Shown here: positions 1 through 8,395 of the stretch, in pieces | Layout: every line of letters starts with the position of its first letter | How positions within the stretch are numbered: the stretch's first letter is position 1 | DNA from: Acidobacteriota bacterium | GTDB taxonomy: Bacteria; Acidobacteriota; Blastocatellia; UBA7656 | Direction of reading: 5' to 3' | Assembly: GCA_038040445.1 (NCBI GenBank) | Contig: JBBPIG010000001.1 | Span: forward strand, 216,402 to 280,401 | Length of the DNA: 64,000 nt | Notes under the pieces: generated by a model | The model's input: the letters and a program-made list of their open reading frames with translations, nothing else | Databases searched by the model: none | What the model was told of the DNA's origin: nothing | Position numbers and translations under genes: made by a program

Positions 1-281
1 GCCTGGTGAAGCCTGGGGGCCGCTGCGTGGTGCTCGAGTTCTCTCATCCCCATCTCCCGGTTTTCCGGAATCTGTTTCATTTCTATTTCACGCGGCTGCT
101 TCCTCTCATTGGTAGCGCGGTGTCCGGGTCAAGGTTCGCTTATCAGTATCTGCCGGACTCGGTGCAGAAATTCCCCGGTCAAAAGGAACTGGCCGCGATG
201 ATGGAGGCGGTTGGTTTTTCCGATATCAGCTACTACAATCTGTTCGGTGGTGTTGCCTCATTACACCTTGGCGAAAAATAG
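1..281 (+). CDS. menG: Demethylmenaquinone/ubiquinone methyltransferase, C-terminal part (gene runs off the window start)
   Basis: This is the last ~93 codons of an open frame that begins before the window. It contains the C-terminal half of a UbiE/MenG class I SAM-dependent methyltransferase: the strand-turn motif VKPGGRCVVLEFS, then FAYQYLPDSV and the terminal YYNLFGGVASLHLG, all typical of this family. The enzyme C-methylates demethylmenaquinone (or the ubiquinone precursor) in the last steps of respiratory quinone synthesis. Acidobacteria use menaquinone, so menG is the likelier role, but the sequence seen does not separate the two. The SAM-binding motif I lies outside the window. A GTG at position 6 is internal and is not a start. 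Confidence 0.85.
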   Translation, partial: LVKPGGRCVVLEFSHPHLPVFRNLFHFYFTRLLPLIGSAVSGSRFAYQYLPDSVQKFPGQKELAAMMEAVGFSDISYYNLFGGVASLHLGEK

Positions 282-355
282 AGCCAGATCGCAAGAGCGC
301 CGGGGGCAGGGAAGAAGTCCGGCGCCGAGTCTCCGCTTCCTCTGAAAGGGATAGA

Positions 356-1792
356 ATGAGCACAGATGCAATCAAGTTTTTCTTCGATCGGTATGGCCTC
401 ACCGACGGCGATATCGACAAGCTACTCGCGACTGCACTGGCGCGCGGCGGTGACTATGCGGATTTGTACTTCGAATACAGGGTTGCAAACAGCGTCAACA
501 TCGAAGAACAGATCGTCAAACAGGCCGCAAAGTCAATCGCCCAGGGTGTTGGCGTGCGCGTGATCATCGGCGACAAGACAGGCTATGCTTACACCGACGA
601 AATAGCCTTCGACGCAATCCGTCACGCGGCCGAAACCGCAAGCCACATAGCTCGCAGCGGGGGGAGCAAGAGACTCGAGGGTGTGAACGCGACGCCGACC
701 GCGTTGAACCTGTATCCAGTCGAGGTTCCCGTGTCGTCGATTGAACTGTCGAGAAAGATCGAGCTGATCAAACGCGGGGATAGAGCGGCGCGCGGAGCCG
801 ACCCGCGCATACGAGAGGTGCAGTCATCAGTCAACGACGAAATGAAGTACGTGATGATCGCCTCTTCCGATGGGAGGTTGGCCGGTGACGTCCAGCCGCT
901 GGCGCGATTCGGCATCTCGTGTATAGCCGATGACGACGGCAATCTTCAGGTCGGCCGCGCGGGAGGGGGTGGCCGCGTCGGTATTGACTTCTTCGAAACC
1001 GAAATGACCCCGGACCACTTCGCCCGCGAAGCGGCGCGTCAGGCGATCATCCAACTGGACGCGGTCGCGACTCCCGCGGGAACGATGGAAGTCGTGCTGG
1101 GGCCAGGCTGGCCGGGCATACTGCTTCACGAGGCTGTCGGCCACGGTCTGGAATCGGACTTCAATCGAAAACAAACTTCGGCCTTTTCCGGCCTCATCGG
1201 ACAGCGCGTTGCCTCAGAGCGTTGCACCGTGGTCGACGACGGCACGATTCCCGATCGCCGCGGGTCGCTCAATATTGACGATGAAGGCGAGCCAACAAGC
1301 CGGACAGTGTTGATAGAGGACGGGATCCTCCGAGCTTACATGAGCGACTATCTGAACGCCGGTCTGACGAAGTCCGCGCGAACCGGAAACGGACGAAGGC
1401 AAAGCTACAAGCACATGCCGTTGCCGCGAATGACCAACACGTTCATGCTCGCCGGCCTGGACGCAAAAGAAGACATAATTCGCTCGGTCAAGCGAGGGTT
1501 GTATGCCGTACAGTTTGGAGGCGGACAGGTCGACATCACCAGCGGTGAGTTCGCGTTCAGCGCGTCCGAAGCCTACTTGATCGAAGATGGAAAGGTGACC
1601 GCACCGGTAAAAGGCGCAACGCTTCGCGGGAATGGACCTCAATCTCTCAAACACGTGACGGCTATCGGCAACGATCTCGAGCTCGATCCCGGTGTAGGCG
1701 TATGCGGTAAGGACGGGCAAAACGTGCCGGTCGGAGTTGGTATCCCGACTATCAAGATAAGCGAAATGACGGTCGGTGGCACGCAGAAATAA
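356..1792 (+). CDS. tldD: Metalloprotease TldD
   Basis: A 478-residue protein of the TldD/PmbA (U62) family, close to the usual length of ~480. It carries the zinc-binding HEAVGH motif (HExxxH) at residues 258-263, the active-site signature of TldD, within GILLHEAVGHGLESD. The C-terminus ends with the family motif IPTIKISEMTVGG. TldD pairs with TldE/PmbA to form a cytoplasmic protease; known roles include maturation of microcin B17 and other modified peptides and degradation of CcdA. The partner gene lies 130 bases downstream on the same strand. No precursor-peptide or RiPP gene was seen nearby, so a housekeeping proteolytic role is the simplest inference. Confidence 0.95.
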   Translation: MSTDAIKFFFDRYGLTDGDIDKLLATALARGGDYADLYFEYRVANSVNIEEQIVKQAAKSIAQGVGVRVIIGDKTGYAYTDEIAFDAIRHAAETASHIARSGGSKRLEGVNATPTALNLYPVEVPVSSIELSRKIELIKRGDRAARGADPRIREVQSSVNDEMKYVMIASSDGRLAGDVQPLARFGISCIADDDGNLQVGRAGGGGRVGIDFFETEMTPDHFAREAARQAIIQLDAVATPAGTMEVVLGPGWPGILLHEAVGHGLESDFNRKQTSAFSGLIGQRVASERCTVVDDGTIPDRRGSLNIDDEGEPTSRTVLIEDGILRAYMSDYLNAGLTKSARTGNGRRQSYKHMPLPRMTNTFMLAGLDAKEDIIRSVKRGLYAVQFGGGQVDITSGEFAFSASEAYLIEDGKVTAPVKGATLRGNGPQSLKHVTAIGNDLELDPGVGVCGKDGQNVPVGVGIPTIKISEMTVGGTQK

Positions 1793-1820
1793 GTTTCGGA
1801 CCTAGGCTGCACGGGCGTCC

Positions 1821-1881
1821 CTCTTTTGGCGCCGCTCATTCCGCAGTTCGGCAGTAGCATGCGGGGAGGGCGCCCAAAGAG
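1821..1881. repeat. Imperfect inverted repeat between tldD and tldE
   Basis: CTCTTTTGGCGCC at 1821-1833 is complementary to GGCGCCCAAAGAG at 1869-1881 with one mismatch, across a 35-base loop. It lies in the 130-base gap between two genes that should be co-expressed. It has no T-tract and may be a processing or attenuation hairpin, or a degenerate intergenic repeat. No function can be assigned. Confidence 0.4.
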
Positions 1882-1922
1882 TGACGCCGATACAGGTGTA
1901 TACCAGAGATCATCCGCGCTGA

Positions 1923-3272
1923 ATGACATTCCACCTTACTAAAGAATTCGCGGCCGGCGTCGCCCAGCAATCTGTAGAGCGAGGAGCGAGCGCCGCTGAA
2001 GTAGTAATAAGGCAGAGGACGGAGTTCTCTGTTGGAGTAAGGCTCGGGGAAGTGGAGACGCTTAAGGAATCAACAGATCGGGGACTCGGTTTGAGAATCC
2101 TGATCCACGGACGACAGTCCTCGGTTTCCGGTTCAGACTTCAGCCGCGATGCGCTGACTTCGCTGATCGATGAAGCAGTCGAGTTGGCGCGACTCACCTC
2201 GCCGGATGAAACCGCAGGTCTGCCAGATCCTCAAGAGCTTGCCACGTCCGTTCCTAACCTGGATCTGTACGACGAAGCGATCGAGAAGCTTTCAACCGAA
2301 GAGCAGATCGAGATGGCGTTGAGAGCGGAGCGCGCGGCGCAAGAGTTCAGCGTTCAGATAATAAACTTCGACGGTGGCGGATTCGATTCGGCATACGGTT
2401 CCGTGGTTTTAGCGAACTCACTGGGTTTTGCCGGCGAGTTTCAAACCACCTCGTGCTCGCTTGCCTCGGTGCCGGTCGCCGCGGAAGACGGGAAGATGCA
2501 GCGCGACTATTGGTACGATGTGCGGCGCAAGCTTTCGGAGATGGACAGCCCTGAAGAGATCGGCATCACGGCAGCCAGGCGGACCCTTCGCAAACTCGGC
2601 GGGCGAGCGGTGCCGACGCAATCGGTGCCGGTGGTGCTCGAGCCGAACATGGCGCGCGATCTGCTCGGCGATATCTTCAATGCGGCATCCGGAGAATCGA
2701 TCTTTCGAAAGGCAAGCTTCCTGGTCGGGCAGCTTGGCGAACAGGTCGCGAGCCGGCGGCTGACCGTTATTGACGACGGGTCCATGCCGCGGGGGCTCGG
2801 GTCGCGACCGTTCGACGGCGAGGGACTGCCGACGCGGCGCACCGTTGTGATAAGGGAAGGCGTGCTCGAGAGTTATCTGCTGAACACCTACACCGCGCGC
2901 AAGCTGGGTCTCAGGTCGACGGGAAACGCGGGGCGCGGCTTGAGTGGCGCCACGGGCGTCGAGGCTGGGAACTTGTATATCGAGCCGGGGCCGTATTCAC
3001 CGGACGAGATCATCAAGTCGGTGACAAAGGGCCTTCTGATTACCGAACTGCTTGGGTTTGGCGTGAATATCGTCACCGGCGATTACTCGAGATCGGCCTC
3101 GGGAATCTGGATCGAGAACGGCGAGCTGACTTTTCCCGTTCAAGGGGTGACGATCGCGGGAAACCTGAAGGAGATGCTCAGTTCGATCGAGATGATCGGG
3201 AACGATCTTGATTTCAGAGGCAGCGTTGTCTCGCCGACGCTGTTGATTGGAAGGATGACGATAGGAGGATGA
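1923..3272 (+). CDS. pmbA: TldE/PmbA-family protein, partner of TldD
   Basis: A 449-residue member of the TldD/PmbA family. It shares the overall pattern of its neighbour TldD (SVERGASAAEV near the N-terminus, LTVIDDGSMPRGLGSRPFDGEG in the middle, terminal motifs around IGNDLDF and RMTIGG). It lacks the HExxxH zinc site: the equivalent stretch reads VPVVLEPNMARDLLG. That is the normal difference between TldE (non-catalytic partner) and TldD. The two are expected to form the cytoplasmic TldD-TldE heterodimer. The start at 1923 gives the usual length for the family. It is probably transcribed together with tldD. Confidence 0.9.
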   Translation: MTFHLTKEFAAGVAQQSVERGASAAEVVIRQRTEFSVGVRLGEVETLKESTDRGLGLRILIHGRQSSVSGSDFSRDALTSLIDEAVELARLTSPDETAGLPDPQELATSVPNLDLYDEAIEKLSTEEQIEMALRAERAAQEFSVQIINFDGGGFDSAYGSVVLANSLGFAGEFQTTSCSLASVPVAAEDGKMQRDYWYDVRRKLSEMDSPEEIGITAARRTLRKLGGRAVPTQSVPVVLEPNMARDLLGDIFNAASGESIFRKASFLVGQLGEQVASRRLTVIDDGSMPRGLGSRPFDGEGLPTRRTVVIREGVLESYLLNTYTARKLGLRSTGNAGRGLSGATGVEAGNLYIEPGPYSPDEIIKSVTKGLLITELLGFGVNIVTGDYSRSASGIWIENGELTFPVQGVTIAGNLKEMLSSIEMIGNDLDFRGSVVSPTLLIGRMTIGG

Positions 3273-3308
3273 GCAACAGACAAAGGTCTGGGCTACTTTG
3301 AGGAGCGC

Positions 3309-3791
3309 ATGTTCGAGCAACCAGCCGTCAAATCAGAGAAGGATCGCTCACAGACAATAATGATCTTGAGCGGCCTGGCAGTCCTCGTCGTGCTCGTACT
3401 GATCATTATTGTAACGTCGCTTGGACGTGGACCGTCGCAAACCGAAGTCGCGTACGCCGGTTCGCCGGAGTTCGACGCTTACGCCCCGAACGTAATAATC
3501 AGTAACATGGAAAAGCGGAGCGGTGAGAGACTCAACATCCGGTATGCGCGCATTTTGTGCGCGGTACAGAACGCCGGAGATCAAGTGCTCGTCGGACTTC
3601 AACTCAGGGCGGCGGTGATCGGAACCGGCGGTCAGGTGCTGAGAGAGAAGATCATTACGCCTGTGCCAAAGACCAGTGAGACACTCGGGCCGAACCAGAC
3701 TATGAAAATCGACGTCTCTCTAGAGCCGGTACCCGACCCGTCGGAGATCATGGAGATGACTATCGAGCTTTATGGATTAAAAGTGAAGTGA
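3309..3791 (+). CDS. Single-pass membrane protein of unknown function
   Basis: A 160-residue protein with a charged N-terminus (about 18 residues), one strongly hydrophobic helix at about 19-37 (MILSGLAVLVVLVLIIIVT), and a soluble domain of about 120 residues predicted to be outside the cytoplasm. The soluble part has an alternating pattern typical of an immunoglobulin-like beta sandwich (ILCAVQNAGDQVLVGLQLRA, then LGPNQTMKIDVSLEPVP), similar to FxLYD/DUF2393-type domains in which a residue's contribution to intramolecular strand pairing is visible but no catalytic motif is. It starts 36 bases after tldE on the same strand, so it may belong to the same transcript. Function unknown. Confidence 0.75.
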   Translation: MFEQPAVKSEKDRSQTIMILSGLAVLVVLVLIIIVTSLGRGPSQTEVAYAGSPEFDAYAPNVIISNMEKRSGERLNIRYARILCAVQNAGDQVLVGLQLRAAVIGTGGQVLREKIITPVPKTSETLGPNQTMKIDVSLEPVPDPSEIMEMTIELYGLKVK

Positions 3792-3797
3792 TTCAGG

Positions 3798-4550
3798 CTA
3801 ATCCGCTCGCTTTACGGTTACCCCTGGAGGCGGGGTGAACCCGAACAGACTGTCGGCTGCGATGTAGTTCTCTCGGACGTTCGACAAAAGAAAATCCATC
3901 CTCGCTCCGCTGCGCTCAAAGATCACCATTCGCCTTACCTCAAACGAAGCCGTCGAGACCTCGACGATTAGTTGTTTGAACTCTTCGGGGGCGCGCTTAG
4001 GAAACAAGCGTAGCACCTGGTTACCAGAGCCGATTGCCGGCTCGCCTGTGGCGACCTCTATGCGCGAGAAGTCGCGCCGCAGGTTTCCTCTGCCAAGCAG
4101 AAAAAGAAAAGGAATCTGAGGGTCGGCGGTCTCTTTGATCGGTGACTGCGTCGCATTCTTTTCTCCGTAGACGTGAAAGAATACGTTCTTGCCGTCAGAC
4201 ACGAACAGCTTGCGTTCCGGCGACGTGTATTCCCACCGGGCCTTTCTTGGCCGCTTCAGCAGGAGCTGACCTGTCTCGCGAATGATCCGGCCGTCGGCGC
4301 CGGAGTAGATCTGAATGAAATCCGCCGCGAGCCCTTGCATGCGCGAGTACTTGCGCTGAAGGCCATCAATCAACGGGTTCAAATCTGGTGATTGACTTCC
4401 AAGGACCGGCTTTGTGTTTGCACCGGCCATTGCTATGAATGAAGAAGACAGCAACGCGAATGCGAGCAGCACGGGTCGGAGACGCTTGGGAATCGGGCCG
4501 TAGATTGATTGAGGTGTCATAGGCTTAGTCTGTGTAACAACCGGGCGCAC
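3798..4550 (-). CDS. lolA: Outer-membrane lipoprotein carrier protein LolA
   Basis: A 250-residue secreted protein with a signal peptide (hydrophobic LLAFALLSSSFIAMAGA at about 29-45). The mature part shows the LolA fold pattern: the helix LIDGLQRKYSRMQGLAADF, GQLLLKRPRKARWEYTSPE (the RPG/FRW region of LolA), LFVSDGKNVFFH, and the strands around FKQLIVEVS. LolA carries lipoproteins across the periplasm to the outer membrane, so the organism has a two-membrane envelope. An ATG at codon 11 (MTPQSIYG, 4520) is an alternative start. The gene converges with the preceding plus-strand gene with only 6 bases between them. Confidence 0.88.
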   Translation of the reverse strand: MRPVVTQTKPMTPQSIYGPIPKRLRPVLLAFALLSSSFIAMAGANTKPVLGSQSPDLNPLIDGLQRKYSRMQGLAADFIQIYSGADGRIIRETGQLLLKRPRKARWEYTSPERKLFVSDGKNVFFHVYGEKNATQSPIKETADPQIPFLFLLGRGNLRRDFSRIEVATGEPAIGSGNQVLRLFPKRAPEEFKQLIVEVSTASFEVRRMVIFERSGARMDFLLSNVRENYIAADSLFGFTPPPGVTVKRAD

Positions 4551-4570
4551 CCTTGCAAGAGACGGAAAAA

Positions 4571-4592
4571 CACAGACTGAAGTCTATGCTAC
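4571..4592 (-). repeat. Copy of a dispersed ~21-bp repeat (TAGCATAGACTT family)
   Basis: Read on the minus strand this is GTAGCATAGACTTCAGTCTG followed by TG. Nearly the same sequence forms both arms of the inverted repeat at 18881-18961. It sits in the short gap between the ABC ATPase and lolA and overlaps the last codon of the ATPase gene. Confidence 0.6.
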
Positions 4593-5548
4593 TGTTCGGT
4601 GTCTGCAAAAACGTCCTCGAGCGAGGCTCGCCTGGGATTGATCGAAACTAGCTTGCCTCCGCACTCATGTATGAGAGCAAGCGTATTGTCGATCTCGCGT
4701 TCGTCGCCCAGCACAAGGTGAACGCCGTTGGGCGTCGCGGTCGCAGATTGCAACGAGGAGACGATTTGTGGGAACCGGCCAAGCGCAGCAGGCTCGATGC
4801 CGATTGCTACGATTTCCAGGGCTGCCTCCTCAATGGCCGTAAGTTCATGCACCGTGCCGCACCGAACGAGCTTGCCTCGGCTCAGAATCGCAGCGCGATC
4901 ACACAGCGCTTCGACATCCGAAAGGATGTGAGATGAGAAGAAAACCGTCTTGCCCTGGGCGCGGAGCGATAGCAGCAAGTCTCGAACTTCGCGCCTTCCT
5001 ATCGGGTCCAAGCCGGACATCGGTTCATCCATAAAAACGATTTCCGGATCATTGACCAGAGCTTGCGCAATTCCGATTCGTTGAAGCATGCCCTTCGAGT
5101 ATTTCCGAAGCTGGCGGTTGGCGCCGTCGGAATCAAGCCCCACAAGCTCGAGCAACTGTTTTCCTCTCACACGCGCCGCCCCATCGGGAAGACCGAAAAG
5201 CGCTGCGGTATACTCCAGAAGCTCCCGGCCGGAAAGGTAGTCGTAGAAGTAAGGGTTCTCAGGCAGGTAGCCGATTCGCGAACGGGTTGCCACGTTGTCA
5301 ATTGGACGCCCGAGTATTCGGGCGGTGCCCTCCGTCGGATAAATAAGGCTCATCAGCAGCTTGAGCGTGGTGGTCTTGCCCGCTCCATTTGGACCTAGAA
5401 ATCCGAATATCTCGCCCCTCCGCACTTCGAGGGTCAGGTGGTCGAGGGCTCGCGCTTTTCTCTTCTTGAGAAAGCCGGCCTCGTAGTCCTTCGTCAGTCC
5501 GATCATCTCGATTACTGCTTCGGAAGTCTGTTTTGCAGGTTCGCTCAT
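4589..5548 (-). CDS. ABC transporter ATP-binding protein (CcmA/NatA type)
   Basis: A ~319-residue ABC ATPase with a complete set of motifs: Walker A FLGPNGAGKTTTLK, the signature YSKGMLQRIGIAQ, Walker B EIVFMDEPMSGLDP and the switch histidine in FFSSHILSDVE. The ~80-residue C-terminal extension is typical of ATPases that pair with ABC-2 permeases (drug, sodium or polysaccharide export). No permease gene lies nearby, so the substrate is unknown. The ATG at 5548 forms a four-base ATGA overlap with the end of the DUF721 gene, suggesting coupled translation. An upstream in-frame ATG at 5569 would overlap more. lolA follows 38 bases downstream. Confidence 0.88.
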   Translation of the reverse strand: MSEPAKQTSEAVIEMIGLTKDYEAGFLKKRKARALDHLTLEVRRGEIFGFLGPNGAGKTTTLKLLMSLIYPTEGTARILGRPIDNVATRSRIGYLPENPYFYDYLSGRELLEYTAALFGLPDGAARVRGKQLLELVGLDSDGANRQLRKYSKGMLQRIGIAQALVNDPEIVFMDEPMSGLDPIGRREVRDLLLSLRAQGKTVFFSSHILSDVEALCDRAAILSRGKLVRCGTVHELTAIEEAALEIVAIGIEPAALGRFPQIVSSLQSATATPNGVHLVLGDEREIDNTLALIHECGGKLVSINPRRASLEDVFADTEQ

Positions 5549-6021
5549 TTCGTTGTTCTCTCGAGGCATTTTCCCGCGGCGCGTAGAAATGTTTCACGGA
5601 TCTCCTGGTCAGGTATCCGGTCAGCCTGTTCCCGCAACGGCAGTGCCATCTTTTCGGGGGCGGTGAACTTGACTTCGTTGGGGGCTTCGGGTTCAGAAAC
5701 GATAAGGCTGGGGTTGACGACGAACTCAATCGTTGTTACCAGCGGCGCGCCAAGCAATGAGTTCAGTTTGAACAGAGCCTGTCCGTGCATTCTGATCAAC
5801 TGGGTGCGCCATGTCGCGTCGGGCACCGCCACGATCAACGTTTTCCGTTCGAGCCGGATGGGCGACGTGACCTTGCGGATCGGACCGCCAACGGCTACGA
5901 GCCATGCCGCGAATACCGCCTGCTCGCGCATCTCGTCGGAGTCCGCGGCTTGGCGGAGCATCTGCGGAACCAGCATCAACAGATCGGTCAACATAGAACG
6001 GTCAGCGATCGGGGGAACCAT
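5545..6021 (-). CDS. DUF721 protein, DciA-like
   Basis: A 158-residue protein with a DUF721 core in its first ~110 residues: the WLVAVGGPIRKVTSPIRLE region and LIVAVPDATWRTQLIRM, then LFKLNSLLGAPLVTTIEF. DUF721 includes DciA, the widespread loader of the replicative helicase DnaB in bacteria that lack DnaC. The ~50-residue tail after VVNPSLIV is not conserved with anything I recognise. DciA genes are often next to unrelated genes, so context adds little. It is translationally coupled to the downstream ABC ATPase by an ATGA overlap. A helicase-loading role is inferred from the family only. Confidence 0.72.
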   Translation of the reverse strand: MVPPIADRSMLTDLLMLVPQMLRQAADSDEMREQAVFAAWLVAVGGPIRKVTSPIRLERKTLIVAVPDATWRTQLIRMHGQALFKLNSLLGAPLVTTIEFVVNPSLIVSEPEAPNEVKFTAPEKMALPLREQADRIPDQEIRETFLRAAGKCLERTTK

Positions 6022-6036
6022 TGACGGACTAGTGGA

Positions 6037-6672
6037 CTATTCCCCTTCACCTTGAGACTTTCTTTTCACATCCCTAAGCCGCCTTGGAGGCGGGAATTCT
6101 ACTCGCTCGTAAATCTCAGCCAAGCTCAATGTGCATCCGATTGAACTAAGTACTATCACTTCGCCAGGATCGCTTATATCGTGCAAAGTCCATTCGTCAT
6201 TCGATTGTCTTACATAATGCTCGACTCGTATTCTATGCTGACTAACAAAGACAATTTCCTTGACGCTCTTAACGCCGCGATAATCCGAGAACTTTTCACC
6301 CCGGTCGCGCGCTTCAGAAGTCTTGGATAGTACTTCAATGACGACCGTGGGATTTAACAGCGTATCAAGCTCCGCGTCTTCAAACTGCGGTTCGTCACAC
6401 ACAACCACCACATCAGGATAAGTGTAATCCGCTGGCGTTGTCCTCACGCGCATATCGTTTGAGTAGGTCTCGCACTGTATGCCTTCGAGTTGATTCCTGA
6501 GCCTCTGAGCTATATTCCCCGTTATTAGATTGTGTTCGCGAGTAGCGCCAGCCATCGCCACCATGTCGCCCGAGATGTACTCGTGCCTAAGTTCAGAGCT
6601 TCGCTCGAGAGCCAGGTACTCTTCGATAGAGTAATGATCTTTCTCCTGCAGTCCTTGTTTCATAACGAACAA
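6037..6672 (-). CDS. Uma2-family putative restriction endonuclease (PD-(D/E)XK fold)
   Basis: A 211-residue Uma2 (DUF820) protein. Visible landmarks are YSIEEYLALERSSELRHEYI at the N-terminus, ISGDMVAMAGAT, the nuclease-fold residues in YPDVVVVCDEP, and PTVVIEVLS followed by the lysine-containing ARDRGEKFSDY. All the expected acidic and lysine positions of the PD-(D/E)XK site are present. Uma2 genes are abundant in cyanobacteria, Chloroflexi and Blastocatellia, and their substrate is unknown. It stands alone without a methylase gene. Two possible ATGs are three codons apart (6672 and 6663). Confidence 0.85.
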   Translation of the reverse strand: MFVMKQGLQEKDHYSIEEYLALERSSELRHEYISGDMVAMAGATREHNLITGNIAQRLRNQLEGIQCETYSNDMRVRTTPADYTYPDVVVVCDEPQFEDAELDTLLNPTVVIEVLSKTSEARDRGEKFSDYRGVKSVKEIVFVSQHRIRVEHYVRQSNDEWTLHDISDPGEVIVLSSIGCTLSLAEIYERVEFPPPRRLRDVKRKSQGEGE

Positions 6673-6790
6673 GATGACCGAGCGCGCCGCACAGCGCTTA
6701 TTTGTGCTCGCGACCTGGCTTGCGGCCAGTACCTACTCCCACATTCGTCTCGTAGCCGCATTTGCACTTTACTTTGTATGTTCCACTTGT

Positions 6791-8302
6791 TCAGTGTTTT
6801 ATTTTCGGCCAGTAGACGGCGAAGTCGAAGTCCGGATCGTTCGGTTCCTTGTGACACTGCATGCAGCCCACGGGGGTCGCCACGAAGCCATATCCTTTAG
6901 CCGGGTTGCTTGCGTGCTCTTGGCCGGGGCCGTGACATTCCTCGCACTGCACATTAGCGAACTGAGGCGTGGTGTACAGCGATTGGAAGCCTCCCCGTTG
7001 GAAGCCGACCACGTGACACGCGATGCATTCGTTGTCGAATTGTTGGCTCTTTTTCTCGAGCGTGGCCATCGCGTGAGCATGCCTGGTGCCCACCCATATC
7101 TGATTCTCTTTTTCGTGACAACCGGCACACGTCTCGACTCCAACGTAGGGCGACCCTGTTGCGTTCAGCAAAGCGGGCTTTGGCGAACCGGCGGTCGCTT
7201 GTGCGCTCTGGCTTTGTTCGTTGGTGAACTCGGTATGAGCCGCGGTGACGACCTCTACGGCTGAGGGGTCGTCGGGAATGTTGGAATCAAGCGCCACGTA
7301 CCGGTTAACCTGATTCTCTGCGCTCCGGTCGCCTTTGACATAAACGCGCAGCTCGCCCAGATACTTGGTCTGGTTATAAGAGTAAGTGATCGTGGCGCGA
7401 TTGAAGTGCTGGGGTTCATCCATTGAACTGGTCTGCCGCGCTCCAATAACCGTATCAATCTCGGAATTTTCGGTGGCCAGACGTTGAGCAGACGCTGCGT
7501 CCATATAGGCGAGCGCTACAATAAAGTCAGACTTCTGCTTTAGCTCGGGCAAGATCTTTTTGGCGGCTTCAAACGGATCGGTTATGCGGTAGCCGGCGTA
7601 GACTTCCTCCTTTTGCGTCTGAGTCACAGGCTTGCCTTCCGTAAATCCGACTATCCCGATTTTCAACTTCTGCCCGGGAGCGCCGCGCTTCAGCACAATC
7701 TCACGAACAACATAGGGAACGGGAGCGCGATGCTGATCATCCTGCGGCTGGAGGTTAGCTGACACCAGTCGCTGCATGAATGGATACTCGTCAACTCGCT
7801 TGTCATAGCCGTCTTTCTTTAGAAGCTCGGATATGTAAGGCAGGTCAAGGTAGCTGATGTTAGCAGCGTCGTGATGAAAATCGCCGTATCCCTTGACTAC
7901 CCACTTGTTTTTTGTCATAACCTCGGCGGGTAGTTGGTCCGCGCTGTAACGATCATCTGAGAACAAGTTACCTGCATCAACGAGGAGCGTCGGGACTTCC
8001 GTGTTTGACCTGTGCCTAAAAGCCTTGATATAGCTGACACGCCGTGCCAGTCCACCCATAGGGTGGCTCGGTCAGCCACAGGTTTCCAGGCTGCCGTGAA
8101 CGTCAGCGCCGTACATGATCGCAAAGGCGTAGCCGTCGTCTTCGCCTAACCGCTCTTTTATTTTTGGATCGTTCAGGTCGAAACTGATGGTGTCGTCTCG
8201 ATCAGCGTCGTCCATACCACCGGAACGGGAACAGCCGTTGTTGATTATTGCGAGCCCGGTCATAAAAGTAGCAATGACCAGCAATGAGATTTTTCGACGC
8301 AC
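6791..8302 (-). CDS. UshA-like tetraheme cytochrome lipoprotein with an in-frame TGA (candidate selenoprotein)
   Basis: Two adjacent minus-strand frames are one gene separated only by an in-frame TGA at 8072-8074; reading through gives 503 residues. Residues 1-24 form a lipoprotein signal (AIINNGC, lipid-modified Cys24). A metallophosphoesterase/UshA-like domain follows: DVHG at 67-70, ETCG-[TGA]-PSHPMGGLARR at 73-88, then DAGN, SANL and GIVGFTE. Related proteins typically have Cys at the TGA position. The C-terminal part has four c-type heme sites, CAGCH, CIACH, CEECH and CMQCH, with histidines at 396, 430, 457 and 484. Several usual phosphoesterase metal ligands are altered (IGARQ replaces the GHxH motif). 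It is presumably an exported redox protein. From memory, unverified, a family named UshA-like (seleno)protein exists in public annotation. Confidence 0.8.
8034..8050 (-). promoter_or_regulatory. Candidate bacterial SECIS hairpin downstream of the in-frame TGA
   Basis: Counting from the base after TGA, bases 22-28 (CUGGCAC) pair with 32-38 (GUGUCAG), giving seven base pairs including one G-U, with the three-base loop GGC at 29-31. Bacterial SECIS elements are small hairpins inside the reading frame with the apical loop roughly 16-37 bases after UGA and a G among the first two loop bases. This hairpin fits that description. Binding by SelB is inferred. Confidence 0.65.
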
Positions 8303-8395
8303 TGCAACCTCCAGGTTAGTCGCTATTCGCGGGGCTAAGACCGAAGCCGATTCTCAAGCGTTTGCTTTCGCGCCGTCAGTCGCAAACCAATAAAG

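Noticed and set aside
6674-7264. A 196-codon plus-strand frame over the cytochrome region
   Set aside because: It is antisense to the four-heme region, whose CxxCH motifs are clearly coding on the minus strand.
8052-8066. A hairpin closer to the TGA (CCACCC with GGGUGG around UAU) as the SECIS element
   Set aside because: Its loop is only 12-14 bases after TGA and lacks a G in the first two positions, so it fits the bacterial SECIS rules less well than the hairpin at 8034-8050.
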